Part shown: in pieces, positions 46,765 to 57,825 of the stretch | How positions within the stretch are numbered: position 1 is the stretch's first letter | Layout of the letters: every line of letters begins with the position of its first letter | Made by a program: the position numbers and the translations under genes | The notes under the pieces: generated by a model | Told to the model about the DNA's origin: nothing | The model's input: the letters and a program-made list of their open reading frames with translations, nothing else | Database searches by the model: none | Source of the DNA: Amoeboaphelidium protococcarum | Lineage: Eukaryota > Aphelidiomycota > Aphelidea | DNA length: 64,000 nt | Assembly: GCA_023515745.1 (NCBI GenBank) | Contig: JALECJ010000257.1 | Span: forward strand, 2,978,687 to 3,042,686 | Direction of reading: 5' to 3'

Positions 46765-49101
46765 TCATCGATCAAATGTAGAATGATAATACATGGTGAT
46801 CTCCAGTAACAACTCGCTCAAAATTGACTACTCCAGTCGCAACTAAACTTGAGGAACCAGATCATGTCGCTTCACCCACGACAATTCTTCAAGATGAATC
46901 TCTTCAGTGAGTAAAGCGTCCATATTTTCACCATTCTTACTAAAGTATTACAGATACAGCAAAACTTCCTTGCGTAATTATTATCTAACTCCGGATACGT
47001 TCTATTTCCCGACCAGGAGCCTTGGCTTATGGGCAGCTTTCAGCTGAATCTTATCGTAAGCATCCATGATAAGATCTTACACTAAAGTCTTCAACTCAGC
47101 AGAGTAAGATGTAATCTTTTCAAAATCGCCATTAATCTACAATTTTTCATCGACAACTTATATTCCACTCAAAATAATATCCGTTAAATCCATAATCTAG
47201 TCGTTCCAACTTCTCGAGCTCTCGGTTTAAATAGTAATCGGAGCAGACTACTGCTGTTCTACCACTTGGCTAACAACAGAATCAATTACTTCTTCAATAA
47301 CTATTTACTTAGTCTGCTCCATCTATAACTCATAATTTGGAACTGAGATAGCTTTATCGGTAGTTGCACTGACTATATCTTGACTGTCTTCCACTTTACA
47401 AACAGGCACTTCAACTACTTCCAACTACTTTACTAAAATGTCTTCCTTGATCAAACTACTCGACGACAAAGTGTCAATATCCGCTTGTGATTGCTCTAAA
47501 TACTCTTAAATACTAGTTTCAGTCAGCTCAGTCTACACCTTTTCATCCTCTAATGGCGCAATCACTTGCTGATCAGGTTACCTTAATACCTCTACAACCT
47601 ACTCTTGCTACTGTAACACTTAAACAGAATCTAATACTTGATCATCAACTTTAATGCTTTCCAATTTATTATCAGTAGCAACTACGGTAAACTCAGACCT
47701 GTCTATAATCAAATCTGCAGTGGAAGAGCTCACTCCAGAAGATTCAGAAGATTCTGGTTGGTGCACAATGTTCAATGATACTTTGTTAATCTTATCAACA
47801 ACCTTCTGCGTTACCCGGTCCAAACTGTCATTCGATTAAATAAATGAGGATAGAGACAGAGAATTAAGAATCGATGATTAATCTATCGATACAGAGGAAG
47901 TGTCAGACAGGATAGACGACATGGTATCATCGATTCTCTAACGCTGCCCAGGCAATTCTTCCCGATAAATACGATCAAGAATGTCAGATATTCTTCTCAA
48001 TTCAGCCTGAATGCCAAATTACTCAGGCTAGCGTTATTACTCAACTTAAGACTATACCTCAGGTACTTTAATACCAGATAATGGAGACTTGCGTTGACTT
48101 TTCTATACTCGAAGGGCCTCAACCTTCTATTTCAGAATCACTATAGATTAATCATCAATAAAACTACTGCTCTCACTATACGTCTTCTCATCACCAGTAA
48201 TTTGACTACTATTCCTCTATTCTTGCAGATGCTTCAGCTTTAGCTCCAACTTTTGTCGTTACAACTATTTCAAATCTGCCAAGTACTGAGATCGGAGCTT
48301 CTACTTTTGGAACTTAAAAGCAGAATCTTCAGCAGCCAACTAAGTAAGCAGTGATCTTTCCAACTCTTATAACTTTTTACGCCTTTCTATCAAACCAGAA
48401 TCCTCTCTCATAGTAGAGCTCATTTTATCCAGTTTCCGCAGATCTGAACGCGCTTAGTTGACTTAGATACTAATCTACTCTTTCATTGCTCTAAACTTTA
48501 TACCCAGCATAATCTCTTCTTCCCTCCTTTTGCACCTTGAATCTGCAATAACTTGATCTATAGCATTCGCATTTGCCAGTAAGAAGTGGTTAATGCCAGA
48601 AGATTGTTAACTATCAGTGTCAGCACTAACATTTTATTAATCAAACGGCTCGACAGGGGAAGTATATTCATTCTCAGCCTGAGTAGTAGATTGACTCTAC
48701 TGATCTGCCACATCTTTTGCATAAACATTTTCTTTATTTCCTGCAGTAGCAGCAGCAGATACGGAAGTTGACAGCTTGCGTCGAGTCAGGAAATCATTGA
48801 AAGCATTACCAATAATTTCAGTCTATGTGTGAACTGGAGGCTAACCACTTTTAGACGTCTGTTAGCCATCCCTCTTCCATTACTCTTGAAATAATAAACT
48901 TTCAGACGTCTATATACATTTATCCACCAATTTCAAATTTTAATGGACTATATTCTGCTGCACCTTAGAAGTGTATTACTTCGGAGGACGTTGCACATCA
49001 TTTATAAACACTTTACAAACTTTTCTAATCCTCTTTCTCTATGTTGATGAACCTTTCACAATAGTGGAAGAACTCTACTTATTGCTTGTATACACCGTCA
49101 T
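46765..49101 (-). CDS. Large coiled-coil protein, CEP350/centrosomal-like
   Basis: 778 residues, one exon; about one codon in twelve is TAA or TAG, making it invisible in the standard code. Middle region (about 190-340) is a long coiled coil (QLAAEDSAFKFQKQKLRSQY, LQRQKLELKLKHLQEQ). C-terminal 150 residues form a conserved-looking domain (SWNDQIMDLTDIILSGIQVV, then ELSWVKRHDLVPQVQLRLEQ, SILSELLLEITMYYHSTFDR) reminiscent of the C-terminal domain shared by CEP350 and DUF4378 proteins, with 'W....VV..LE..I...LL.E'. Those proteins bind microtubules at centrioles. The assignment rests on layout and this loose pattern only. Confidence 0.5.
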
Positions 49102-49339
49102 TATTGTAATGTAAAATGAAATGATTATGACACCAATTTGAAATGTGATATAAAAATTCAATAGATTTTAACTACAGTGTAATGAAGTGAACAAGCGCAG
49201 GCGAATGCTGTTGAAACGAGAAAGTGATCCGCGAAGACAAAGCTTATACGAAATTTATAATGAAAGACACTTGTGGTCAGCATTACTAAAAATCAAGAAA
49301 AGCAATGTGAATAGTATCAAAAAGACAATTTTATTCTAT

Positions 49340-49779
49340 TCAAAAGGAAGCTTCATATGATATCTGTTCAATGATTCCACAGCTTGGATCGCGTCTTGCC
49401 TTTTCCATGTCAGCCTCCATGGTCTCGTAGAGGTGTTTTGCACATTTTCCCAACTCTTCCAGTCCTTCGGCGAGTACATCAAGCGCAGTCTTTTGTGACC
49501 ACTCGTGTAATTGTATCCTAAAGTGAAATTTTGGCTCACTTGGATGAGGATTAGAGTATCCAACAAGATCGACATCGGCAATATTCATGATTACGTGTCG
49601 CAGAGCATTTCCTAACGTATGATCCTCATACTCGATTGCCACTGTAACATTTCCTGGATCATGCACACTATAGGATATCTACACATATTGCATAAAAGGG
49701 GGATTATATCATTAATGCAAAACATGAATTATTTATATCTTACCAATTCGACGCGCTCCACTTTCAAGCCTGACTGCAT
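49340..49779 (-). CDS. RPC19: RNA polymerase I/III shared subunit AC19 (RPC19/POLR1D)
   Basis: 124 residues from exons 49779-49744 and 49678-49340 with a 65-bp GT-AG intron, phase 0. Core motif EYEDHTLGNALRHVIMNIAD followed by LVGYSNPHPSEPKFHFRIQL is diagnostic of the alpha-like small subunit (yeast Rpc19: 'EEDHTLGNALRYVI', 'GYSIPHPSE'). It pairs with AC40 to nucleate assembly of Pol I and Pol III. C-terminal helix LDVLAEGLEELGKCAKHLYE is as expected. Without the acidic N-terminal tail of yeast Rpc19. TGA at 49340-49342. Confidence 0.95.
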
Positions 49780-49954
49780 TTTATATTTTGTTTTTCTATT
49801 AATTTTGATCAAAGTGTGCTACTGAATAGATAAAGGGGTCGCGTTCACAGTTTTTTCGCTTGGAGAAGTTTTGAGGTGAACGCATCTACGTTCTGGTTCT
49901 TGTAGTTTTTACCGAATTTACAATAGGCTGTTGGAAAATACATAGTGTGTAAGT

Positions 49955-50872
49955 ATGGCGGTGTATTTGGAAGAGTTTGTAGAGAGTATAGAGAATCTGC
50001 CTGCAGAGATTAGACATCATATGCAAGAGATTAGGAGTCGAGATGACGAGATTTTGGAATTGCGACGTTAGATATTTAGCATGTAAAAGAGTCATTTGTC
50101 TACGCTGTCGAAGCGACAATCTGGCACTCTACCTCCGGCCGTAGCTGGCAGCAGTAATGATTCTTTAATGAATGGCACAGCTTAATTCTTTCCTGGTGGT
50201 AGTAGTAGCGATGGTGGTGGATAGCGGAATGGAGAAGGAGGTGGTGGTCAGTCCCTTTAGTAATAAATTGTGAGCGATGCTACGGTGCAGTAGATAAGGT
50301 AAAAGTATGCACAGGCGAGAACGCTCAGCGATGAAAAGATATTGTTGACTGAACGTGCCTTGGAGCTTATTAATAAACACCTCAAACGCCTGAATGATAC
50401 TGTTAATAATGCTGTGAAGGAGGCGGCCGCCAATGGTGGCTCTAGTGTTGATCCGGCTCTTCTTGAGGCTTCCATCCTAGGAAGCACATCTGTATACGAT
50501 CACTAGTCACCTCGAGTTAATAGACGCGCTAGAAATGTGGGCTAGTCTAGTAGTAAGAACTAGAAGAAGAAGAAACGTAAATCTTACTCTTACGATGACG
50601 ACGAAGGTGATGATGACGACGATGAAGAAGGTTCTATTGGTGATTCTTATGCCGCTGTTAATGATTAGAACGAGTATGGTCAAGACGCAGAACTGGATTA
50701 AGACCAGCTATATTGTATTTGTCAACAGGGATCTTTTGGTGACATGATTGAGTGTGATAATGCTGGAAATTGCCCGTACGGATGGTTTCATTATGAGTGC
50801 GTTGGACTTACTCTCGGCTAGCCACCGCATGGCCTGTGGTATTGTCCTTCATGCTCATCTAAATCGTAGTGA
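49955..50872 (+). CDS. ING-family PHD-finger chromatin reader
   Basis: 305 residues, one exon. N-terminal ING dimerisation region ([20 protein letters not shown]) and a helical continuation, then Gly/Ser and Asp/Glu-rich low-complexity sequence with basic KKKKRKSYS, and a C-terminal PHD finger: [33 protein letters not shown] and WYCPSC. ING PHD fingers bind H3K4me3 and recruit NuA4-type acetyltransferase or Rpd3-type deacetylase complexes. The final codons are TAG TGA. Divergent from RPC19, start codons about 175 bp apart. Confidence 0.93.
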
Positions 50873-51194
50873 ATGCTGAACACAATATATAAATTTTTAT
50901 TCCTTAGTTTGATCTTGTTATTAAGGTACATTTTCTTTTACATACTGTGTTACAATCAGATGAAGTAGTTTCCCCTACACTTGAGCGCAGTTTAAATTTT
51001 TGCGACATTTGTTACAACTCGTGACCAAGATCGGAGTTTTTGATTGAACGGTTAGATGCGGTCATGATGTTACACAGTTACATGAGGTATCTTCAGAAGA
51101 GCCAAGCAAATCATCATCAAATGGGATCCTATTCTTTTAGCTAAAATTAATTTTGATTATCCTCTTTTAAAGCTGCTGCATACATAGATTAGAA
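50873..51194. other. Spacer between ING and bZIP genes
   Basis: 3' flank of ING with AATATATAAA-like AT-rich sequence and the promoter of the bZIP gene. No gene recognised. Confidence 0.5.
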
Positions 51195-52289
51195 ATGAAT
51201 AGATCACACTCAAGTAAGAATTCAGATGATGCGTTCACTAGCGATGATACTAAAGAATCAATGATCAACAGTTGGTAGTCAAAGACTGCTCAATAAGCAC
51301 CTAATCCAGTACAGTAATAGTAATATAATCCCGCGCCATAGATCAATGTCAACACGTATAATCTTGACTAGATGATGAATGATCAAAATTAGCTTGAGGA
51401 TTACGATTATGGGTCTGCGTATGCAATGATTGAAACATTCGATGACGGCGATGATGCTGCTGCTCTGTATGATTACTTGGACTCTGCGCACGATATTGAT
51501 GATGAGAACATTGATCTGTATAATCAGTTCATAAGTGATTCTAATACAATTAAAACTGCGCCTGTTTAGCCTGTGATGAAGCAATATAGAGTGAAAGGGG
51601 CGGTTCCAATCTAGTTCACCCCGCAGGCAATCACATAGTATTCACTACCATAGTCTGCTGTCACCTCCACTGCTGCATCTGCATACACTTCGCGTCGATC
51701 TTCTCTATCTCAGTCATCTGCATTAAACTATGGTGTCTCATAGCTGAATATGTAATCCGCATCAGCATCTCAACTAAGCCACGGTGATCAGATGTATTTC
51801 AACGCTCTTAATAGAATGCGCGCCATAAGTGATCCGGTAACTCCTGTAGATCCTCACTCATCCTCATTGTAAGTCCAGTAGTAGAAATTTCCGCCAATCT
51901 CTCCAAAAATCGCATTACCGACATCTCATAATCAGCAGAATCCATTCCGCAATGAGCAATACGGAGGCATGAAACTGATCGGAAGTCGCGAGGAGAGAAA
52001 GCAGCGCCGCCTGGAGAAGAATCGAGAGGCTGCAAAAGAGTCCAGGCGTAAGAAGAAGGAGCACGTGAGGACTTTAGAGTTAAAACTGGAGTCTGTGCTT
52101 GAAGAATTGGAATTGCAAAAGTAGGAGTTGTCTTGGTACCGTTCGAAATTTGGATAATCCGACCAAGACGCGTGGCGTGATAATCATGCTGCCAGACAGA
52201 GTTGTCTTCTACAGCTAAGAGCCTTGGATCCTGCCAACAGTTAGATTTCCTCTGGCAAAGACAACGCGTTAGATGATCCTAGACAATGA
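51195..52289 (+). CDS. bZIP transcription factor
   Basis: 364 residues, one exon. The N-terminal 250 residues are Gln/Ser/Asp-rich and look like an activation region. The basic region ERKQRRLEKNREAAKESRRK (about 261-280) has the N-x-x-A-A-x-x-S-R-x-K signature, followed by a leucine zipper with Leu about every seventh residue (TLELKLESVLEELELQ). The closest general class is CREB/ATF or fungal Atf1-type; no finer call. Convergent with the following minus-strand gene, whose stop lies 64 bp away. Confidence 0.9.
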
Positions 52290-52352
52290 TTTTTTAATGA
52301 ATGAAGTATCAAAATTTAGATTTAAGTTTTAAGAAAAGACTTTATAAGATTT

Positions 52353-53080
52353 TCATTTCTTTATATCAGCATCCAGCTTGATTTTTTGAAGCCCCAAATC
52401 CCCTGAAGCGTTTCCATCTCGCAATAACGCCTTCTGCTTGAGTTGCACGTATTGGATGGTGTCGTGACTAGCGCGATTAGATGTGAATACATTCCTTAAG
52501 ACACTGCGATTCTTAGTCGGTGTATTACATCGGCTACCTGCATTAGAAGTTGATGCTGAGTCTGATACTTTAAACACTAATGCTTTACTCAGCACAGGAG
52601 TATCTCTCGAAAGAGCCTCCATATTCACTGGTGATGATTAATCGTTACCATACGCGAAATTCTCAGGTTCAAAGTCGGGAAATTGAGCTAATAATGATCT
52701 TCTTCTTCGTTCTACATTAACACATTACAACCATTACTGTTACAATGTTATATAATAATAAGCTTACGGATACGTCGAAAGATAAATGCAGCAGCGCATA
52801 TGCTTATCGTCCCTGCTGATACCACCAATATACCTTGTGATCCTTGTTCTTATTCACCTATGCACTCACCTTAAGCGTTTGTGGCGTTGCATTTTGCGCA
52901 AGCACCGCTTTCATTAAGGCCAGTGCTGTTGTCGCTCTTCTTATACCCCTATGGACATGTTGTTTAAGCAGAAGTTGGCACCGATGATGCAACAGCGGTT
53001 TCAGTCGCAATCTGCTAACTCAGTCCAAATTGGGATAGCGTGAACAATATGATGCAACACAGAATTGTAGCTTTCATCAT
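52353..53080 (-). CDS. Type I membrane protein with small Cys-rich ectodomain
   Basis: 223 residues from exons 53080-52768 and 52712-spliced 52711-52353; the 56-bp GT-AG intron (52712-52767) sits just after the membrane helix. Signal peptide MMKATILCCIILFTLSQFGL, an ectodomain of about 60 residues with five Cys (CPQGYKKSDNSTG, GACAKCNATNAQGECIG), a TM helix ILVVSAGTISICAAAFIF, a basic stop-transfer (RRIQRRRR), and a hydrophilic cytosolic tail of about 115 residues. The intron was placed so that both halves share a TGA-free frame. The Cys pattern is EGF/TNFR-like but too short to classify. Confidence 0.6.
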
Positions 53081-53440
53081 TCAGATGAGAGATATAAGCA
53101 CGTTAAAATGATTTAATTTGTTAAAATAGGTAAAATAGAAAGTTAAAAGTACCTCAGATTCGATAGACGATATGGTTGCCATGTTAACCATCGCGACGTT
53201 CATTTGGAATTTGGCAAATCAGCGTTACCCCGAACGGTCTGATGCTTCCCGGCCTATGAAAGGATGTATGTATCGACTGAATGATTAAATTTGCTTAAGT
53301 CAATATTAGTGAATTTCTAGGATACTATGCGACGCTTACAGTCCACAATAAATGATGGCGCTCCGGTGTAGGTGGATTGATCTCTTACTTGTAGATTTCT
53401 TCGCGTTATAAAAACTGATCAAAATAAAAAGTGATTAAAA
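53081..53440. other. Divergent promoter region
   Basis: Spacer between the Cys-rich membrane protein and EIF1AD. No gene recognised. Confidence 0.5.
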
Positions 53441-54019
53441 ATGGGCAAGAAGAAAATTTCAGTGATGAGGCTTATGAGCCAGCATCAGCGGATACAAAAT
53501 AATAAAAATTAGACCAAAAGTTAATAGGCTGTCGGTAATGCCAATAGAAAGCAATATGGAATCGATGCGTTATAGAGCAACTTGCCAGATCTGAGAAATT
53601 ACGTTCGGTTGGTGAGAGGAGTTGGCAATAATCTATTTGAGTGTGAATCTCTGCACAATTTACTTGCTGAATAAAAGCATCAAGACGCGGAAAACATTGC
53701 AGGCATGGATAATGACGCGTAATAAGAGTCGAATGTTGTGCTGTGTGAACTATCGCGTAAATTGAGAAATTTTGTGTGGCTGAAAAGAGGCAGCTGGCTT
53801 CTGGTGGAGCCTTTTGAAAGAGATATGAAGATTTACGGGGAAATAGTTCGACCTCTTGATGATGATGATTTTGACTCTCTATGTAGTCAAGTATAGGAAG
53901 TCGCGTAACTTCTTAGGCCACAACGTACAGAATATAGTAGAAAGTTGTCCATTGATTCGGACGCCTCCTCATAAATTGAAGAGGCGACGACCGATTAAGG
54001 CGAAATCAATGCCTAATGA
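53441..54019 (+). CDS. EIF1AD: EIF1AD-like S1/OB-fold protein
   Basis: 192 residues, one exon. The OB fold has NYVRLVRGVGNNLFECES and RKLRNFVWLKRGSWLLVEPF, matching EIF1AD ('IVRVLRTPGNNLHEVE', '[20 protein letters not shown]'). True eIF1A lacks this pattern. EIF1AD (Obelix) is nuclear and acts in small-subunit ribosome maturation. Low-complexity Gln-rich N-terminus and acidic/Ser-rich tail flank the fold; a 20-residue loop (about 75-100) is inserted between the two halves. Ends TAA TGA. Confidence 0.85.
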
Positions 54020-54479
54020 ATAGAAACGAGCCAATGAACTATTGATTTTAAAGTAAAATTTGTCTACATAACGAATAATCCCTCTTAAGTATATCATTCT
54101 GCTTAGTATTAATCTCAGCACAATTTAATTACCAGCGTTCAGACTTATCTTACCCGCGTGGGTGAGAATTGAAACAACGCCTCATTTCAGAAGGCGCGCG
54201 ATAAGATGTAAAGCCACACACACTCCAACAATCACATTAATTCTTCTCCATAACTGCGCCTGTTCTAAATATACCACACTTTGAATTCTGCTGGCAGAAC
54301 TTGTATAATAACTGTAAGTGTTTCTGCTCGATCGTGTCTTGATGATTGTGATGTCGCTACGAGATACGCTTTTAAAAGAGCATCATAAGTTGATATCAAG
54401 ATCGCTAGCAGCGTCTGATATTACAACAAGTGTTACGTACTCGCCGCGTATAGAACAATCATCAAAGCAACGTTCCTGA
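54020..54479. other. Spacer upstream of the first GATA-like gene
   Basis: No gene recognised; an unseen 5' exon of the GATA-like gene is possible. Confidence 0.4.
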
Positions 54480-55874
54480 ATGAGGTACTAAACTCACATG
54501 ATTGATTATGTAGGTCCGAGTTAACTTGATCAAATGATTCACGCCAATTGTAATCCTGCTGAAGATCTTATTGGCATTAAGAAATAGAACGAAATGCTGC
54601 TGGTGGACAAGAATTGTGATATCATTGCCCAAAAGTCAGCGGGTGATTACGAATATGAAGCATCTCCTTTAAGAGTTGAGTAGCCGTGTCCCAGATAGAA
54701 AGTGCCGCGTATATCACTGAATTATGCTGAGATCGTCGTTGATGGGATTGAACAGAAGACGACTGCTGGAGATGAACAGTAGAACTGCAGAGATTCCCCT
54801 ATCGTGTCTGCTGATGCGCTTTTGATGACACCGATGTAAACACCAAAATGCTTCATGACATCTCCTAGAAGATACGGTCATCATCAGCATCATCATCATA
54901 TTAAATCTGATGCTTCCGCTCCATCTCTAATTGTCAAGAGATCTGAATTATTTACACCGCGTGATTTGTCTGATGACTCGGTGTGCTCGGATTTAACTCC
55001 TGAAAAGTCGCCGGTGAAAACGGATAATACAGTTGTGGATCGCTTGGAGCGTTTGAGTAGTCCAGCTGACTTATCTCATCATTGTCATTAGTCTTAGCAA
55101 TAAGAACCAAGATCGTAGTCTCCTGGTCTGGTTTTTAAAATTGGTTTCGGTGAAGAGCGTGTTGATGTCGTTTGGAAGTGTCAAGGTGTGAGCATGCCAC
55201 CGCGTTTAAAGCGTAGAGGCTCTTAGTCGTCTGTTGCGAGCTCTAATGCATCTTCTGCGTCGATCGGTAGAGTTATTAGTTCCCGCATTTAAAAGCAACG
55301 TCCATCTGCATTTTACAAGTCTATTGGTATCATGCAATCTTAAATGTTGGATCTTCTTGAGGATGCATCAACTTCGAGCTAATCGTCAGTTAGTAGCAAG
55401 AGTGGGAAAGCTAAACGTGCCAAGAGCGTTAAAAGTCGCGTTCTCAACACCTATTCCGACTCTGACAGTGTTGTAGAAGAATCAGACGCGTCAGTGTGGC
55501 AGTTGTTTCTCTCTCGTAGTAAGAAGAATGTGAACTAAGCTCCGAAACGACGCAAAGTCAAGTCTCCGTCATCCAGCTCTGCATCAAGTGAAGAAATGAC
55601 AGCTTCAGTTCCCAACATTGTACCAAAGCCAAGTGCTGCGGGATCCAAGTGCTGTACTTCTTGCAAGACTAGAGATACTCCTATTTGGCGCGAGGTGAAG
55701 GAGCAATGGGGCCCAGAGTGGAAAAGTGTCATTTTATGTAATGCATGTGGTCTCCAGTGGCGTATGTCTGGCATGAGATGTTCAGAATGCTGTTACGTCC
55801 CAAGAGCTAGCGAGAAACGCGCTAAGCACTGTGTCAAGTGCAGAGACGGAGTGTTCTCACATGGTTACTGTTGA
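54480..55874 (+). CDS. GATA-like zinc-finger protein 1
   Basis: 464 residues. A long Ser/basic region with a His tract (HHQHHHH, about residue 135) precedes a C-terminal zinc region: C-x2-C (CTSC, about 392-395), RDTPIWRE, then LCNACGLQW with C-x2-C; the loop is 24 residues instead of 17-18 for classical GATA. A second pair of C-x2-C units follows (MRCSECCYVPR, then HCVKC). 'T.IWR....' and 'LCNACG' are GATA hallmarks, so sequence-specific DNA binding in the nucleus is expected. The start at 54480 is the first Met in the open frame, immediately after a TGA. A tandem paralogue follows 176 bp downstream. Confidence 0.75.
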
Positions 55875-56050
55875 ATTTTGTATATAGTGTCTATTTCCAT
55901 TATTTTCCATTGTTGAGGGCCATTTTTACTTAATTTGTCATTGTTTTAAATTGACCTCTATATCCTTCGCGTGTGAAAAATTATAAGATTCTTCGAGCTA
56001 TGCTCTTTTTATTTCTTACCTAGACATTTACTTCCTAGCGAATCTTTAAT

Positions 56051-56644
56051 ATGCGTGAGAAATCTGAACCAATTAAATCCCCAACCGGCTCTGATAATAA
56101 TTTGATAGGCTTGTAGGATACTGATTCCCCCAGAGAGGATCTTAATAATGGGCCGCAGCGACGGACATTGAGGACTCGAAGGAATCTCAATTCTGTGGGC
56201 AGTAGCGGCAAACGGTCATCTGGTAACAATAGTGCGGAAGACCTGTAACTGGAACGGCCAGTTTATGTGTGCTAAAGCTGTTAAACTACAATAAATGATC
56301 CTAGAATTGTGCCTATTAATTTACATCATCAAGATGACGCCTTTTATAGCAAGGCTGCCACGTGTCCTTCGCAGGTGAAGTCCTCTATTGCACAAGTTTT
56401 ATCTGATGATCTTGGAAATTCAACGCTTGCACATGCAATTAATTGGGGATTTAAAGAGATGGTCAGTTTAGAGCCTACTACATTGGCGATTCCTGTGGAG
56501 AGTGTCGTTTTATGCGAAGAGTGCGCGCATTTATTTAAAATGTACCGTTTGCAATGTGATGAATGCTATTACATCCCGCGCAAAGATGAGTTATACATGA
56601 AGGACTGTTGTCACTGCTTTGAGGGAGTTATATGTCGCCAATGA
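56051..56644 (+). CDS. GATA-like zinc-finger protein 2 (tandem paralogue)
   Basis: 197 residues, one exon. Zinc ligands follow the same plan as the neighbour: VCQSC, later VVLCEECAHLFKMYRLQCDE with CYYIPRKDE and CCHC near the end. The order C-x2-C ... C-x2-C, then x-C-x2-C-Y-x-P-R ... C-x2-C is shared with the upstream gene (CSECCYVPR versus CDECYYIPR). Between the first two Cys pairs there is an insert of more than 100 residues and the W/N of the GATA knuckle are lost (LCEECAHLF instead of LCNACGLQW), so DNA binding of GATA type is doubtful. Likely an old tandem duplicate that has diverged. Confidence 0.6.
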
Positions 56645-57825
56645 ATTGTTCATATAGATTGTATCTCGCTAGTTGTTGGATACCCTTTTTTACTTTGTGT
56701 TTTGCGACCGCACTGACTATGTATTGCTATTTTGTCGAGCAATCGGAAACTTTTCAGGCGACAAAAGTACGGTTTGAATGAATTATGGCGCCTATGTCTT
56801 GACTTTGAATAGTAAATGCCCAGTTAGATCCATGTTGACCATGACAAAAAATACCGGTATCTGAAACTGTAAAAAAGTAGACATGACCCCTAAGAGACTT
56901 GAACTCTTAACCTTCGGATTTGGAATCCGACGCGACTACCAGTTGCGCCAAGGAGTGACTCATGATTTTCACCTGTTTTCACAAAATTGAATCAAGCCGT
57001 TAGTATATAAACGCAAAAGACATAGCTAACAACAAAATACAGAGACTGCCAAAGTATTGCAGTGATTGGATGATGAAAGGCAAGTTAAGTCGGAGAAAGC
57101 AGTGAATGATAAAAGACACGTATAAATACTGTGAAGATTTGTGTATTTTAGGGATGCTAATTGTTGGGTTATCAAGTAAATGATGCGGTCGTGAGACCTT
57201 GTGGTATTTGAAGGTAGTGAGAAGAAGAAGAAGAATGTTAGAAAGTCAGACGATGACGTTACTAAGCCGTCGAACTTAGGTGTCCAATCAGAGTCTTCCT
57301 ACTGTTACACGTATCGCTTGGCTATTCAGCCACCATCAATATTGCACACTCTAACACTAATAATGGCAGGAGAAAGCTTTTGAAACAATGATGGTCTTAC
57401 TAGTTACACAGATGCTTTCATGCAGTGAAATAGCATATGAGAACCTTATCTGCTGTATCTAACGAGAATTATTATTACGAGGCATTTTACTTAATCACTT
57501 TATCACTATATCTCAATTTCTATCGTGTTTAACCTCCTCTTACAAGCTGGTATGAGATCATAAAGCTCGAAAAACCTTTAGGATTAACTCATCATCAACC
57601 TTCTTGATCCCAACTCCCTCTAAATCCTTCAATAAGGACTGTAAATTGCTTAGATTTGACACAACAGACTACTCTGCCTTCCAACTCCACACTCCAAAGA
57701 CCGAAGTCAACTAACTTATTCTAGATGGACTGATACTATTGTAATGAGTTCCCGGCGCGTCCATTTTCTCTTTGGGGGTCTACTAGGACGAGATCAGCTT
57801 CCTGACAGAGATACTACAGGAATTA
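56645..57825. other. Spacer with tRNA-Trp
   Basis: Besides the tRNA (56884-56957) I see no sure gene. An open frame ending at TGA 57381-57383 (VVFEGSEKKKKNVRKSDDD...) lacks a start, UAR codons and family resemblance. Confidence 0.4.
56884..56957 (-). tRNA. tRNA-Trp (anticodon CCA)
   Basis: 74-nt cloverleaf without intron. Anticodon arm TCGGA-TTCCAAA-TCCGA gives CCA. T arm AAGAG-TTCAAGT-CTCTT, D arm with GGTA, and acceptor strand CACTCCT with AGGGGTC: positions 2-7 pair (one G-T), but 1-72 is a C-C mismatch. Discriminator A. It decodes UGG. TGA remains a stop in this code, so a single CCA Trp tRNA is expected. Confidence 0.85.

Noticed and set aside
57195-57383. Small plus-strand frame VVFEGSEKKKKNVRK...
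   Set aside because: No ATG, preceded by an in-frame TGA, no splice partner found; kept only as a note in the spacer entry.
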